DNA of 60,664 nt from an uncultured Clostridia bacterium. GTDB taxonomy: Bacteria; Bacillota; Clostridia; TANB77; CAG-465. Under the pieces are notes generated by a model. That model saw nothing but the letters and a program-made list of their open reading frames with translations. It did no database searches and had not been told where the DNA came from. The stretch covers positions 1 to 60,664 of the forward strand of contig CAKPOO010000009.1 in the NCBI GenBank assembly GCA_934169925.1. The letters run 5' to 3'. Position numbers and translations under genes: made by a program. Every line of letters starts with the position of its first letter. Position 1 is the first letter of the stretch. This document shows, one piece after another, positions 60,075 through 60,664 of the stretch.

Positions 60075-60441
60075 AATTTAACTCCTCCTTTTTGTGTTCA
60101 ACATGTTCAATACTTACTTCAAATAATTCTTTTATATGTTCATCATCTAAGCTATATATAACTTCTTTTCCTTCACGTCTATACTTTACAATTCCAACAT
60201 TTCTTAAAACAGCAAGTTGATGTGAAATAGAAGATTTAGACATATTAAGTAAATTAGCTATATCATTTACACACATATCTGATTTATCAAGAGCAAATAG
60301 CAATTTCATTCTTGTAGAATCACCCATTATTTTAAATAATTCTGCAAGTTTATAAAAATACTCTTCTGTTAACATTTGATTTTTTACTTTATTAACTATA
60401 TCTTTATGAATAATGTTACAATCGCATTGTATTTCTTTCAT
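60064..60441 (-). CDS. ArsR/SmtB-family metal-sensing repressor (CadC-like)
   Basis: A 125-residue winged-helix repressor. The N-terminus has a Cys-Asp-Cys (EIQCDCNIIH), and Cys in DKSDMCVNDIANLLNM matches the CadC-type metal site together with it. The recognition helix region is MSKSSISHQLAVLRNVGIV and the wing is REGKEVIYSL. It should release DNA on binding Cd, Pb or Zn and so turn on the efflux operon. The ATG has an aaggaggt site. A palindrome in the promoter spacer is its likely operator. Confidence 0.93.
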   Translation of the reverse strand: MKEIQCDCNIIHKDIVNKVKNQMLTEEYFYKLAELFKIMGDSTRMKLLFALDKSDMCVNDIANLLNMSKSSISHQLAVLRNVGIVKYRREGKEVIYSLDDEHIKELFEVSIEHVEHKKEELNYEN

Positions 60442-60503
60442 TTTGTACCTCCTTAATAAACCATATGCTAATAATTGAGCATGTATTCAACTATTACATT
60501 AAT

Positions 60504-60533
60504 ATTATAGTTGAATATTTATTCAATTGTCAA
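60504..60533 (-). promoter_or_regulatory. Promoter of the metal-efflux operon with operator in the spacer
   Basis: TTGACA, 18 bp, TATAAT on the minus strand. The spacer holds TTGAATATTTATTCAA (60511-60526), an imperfect palindrome typical of ArsR-type operators. A second pair (TTCAACTAT/ATAGTTGAA) spans the -10 and +1 region. Confidence 0.8.
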
Positions 60534-60569
60534 CGGTTTTATATATAAAAAATAAAAAAATGCAAAAAA

Positions 60570-60601
60570 AGAGTAACAGATATTAATATATCCATTACTC
60601 T
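60570..60601 (-). terminator. Terminator downstream of the tRNA
   Basis: AGAGTAAC...ATTACTCT imperfect hairpin with a U-run on the minus strand, between the tRNA end and the efflux operon. Confidence 0.7.
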
Positions 60602-60636
60602 ACCTAACTCTTAACAACTTCCGTCGTTTCTAAGCA

Positions 60637-60664
60637 TGGCTCCTCGTGTAGGGCTCGAACCTAC
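60637..60664 (-). tRNA. 3' part of a tRNA, probably tRNA-Asn (partial)
   Basis: On the minus strand GTAGG-TTCGAGC-CCTAC forms a T arm, followed by the acceptor strand ACGAGGA, a G discriminator and encoded CCA. The acceptor with G discriminator is typical of tRNA-Asn. The rest is beyond the window edge. Confidence 0.75.

Overview
The window is a very AT-rich stretch of a low-GC Gram-positive chromosome. Gene content points to an anaerobic, probably spore-forming member of the Clostridia (Bacillota). The supporting genes are a ytfI/ytfJ-like sporulation pair, a SpoVB-type flippase, an Obg GTPase, a TrpRS with an iron-sulfur-type cysteine set, pyruvate formate-lyase, a T-box in front of pheST, and an OLE RNA with its OapA-like partner. 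Promoters are easy to read: many genes have TTGACA/TTTACA-like boxes exactly 17 bp from a TATAAT. Most units end in a clean intrinsic terminator. I cannot name the species.

Region by region. 1-9.8 kb is housekeeping: secA, a lytic transglycosylase, an acyl-CoA synthetase, ytfJ/ytfI-like, obg, trpS. 9.9-19 kb has a COG2509-like flavoprotein, a Ca2+-type P-ATPase, an ABC-F ATPase, MscL with a zinc-ribbon tail, HU and a SpoVB-like flippase. 19-21 kb is an envelope-stress-like operon (small membrane protein, PspA, GIDE-domain protein). 21-30.9 kb has glycosyltransferases, T-box-controlled pheST, an RluA-type pseudouridine synthase, asd, a pyruvyl-transferase-like protein and a BI-1 protein.

31.19-36.13 kb is the most interesting part. 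A 4.94 kb element with a large serine recombinase at one end splits an M15 peptidase/peptidoglycan-binding gene into two fragments. It carries a 26-residue Cys-rich peptide gene, a read-through terminator, two radical SAM enzymes and a GNAT acetyltransferase. This looks like a mobile RiPP-type cassette. The joined ends rebuild both an intact host gene and a near-palindromic attP.

36.6-44.9 kb is accessory. It holds an operon of an apparently permuted radical SAM protein, an NrtR-like regulator and an ITPase, then a divergent ABC exporter, two unrecognised proteins and a membrane glycosyltransferase. 45.07-46.3 kb encodes OLE RNA and an OapA-like protein. 46.3-52.7 kb has an arylsulfotransferase-like protein with a BspA-like tail and three pilin-like surface proteins, two of them with LamG-like C-termini. 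52.9-60.7 kb holds pflBA, a DUF4143 ATPase behind four promoter-bearing repeats, a heavy-metal efflux operon under a CadC-like repressor, and the 3' end of a tRNA that is probably tRNA-Asn.
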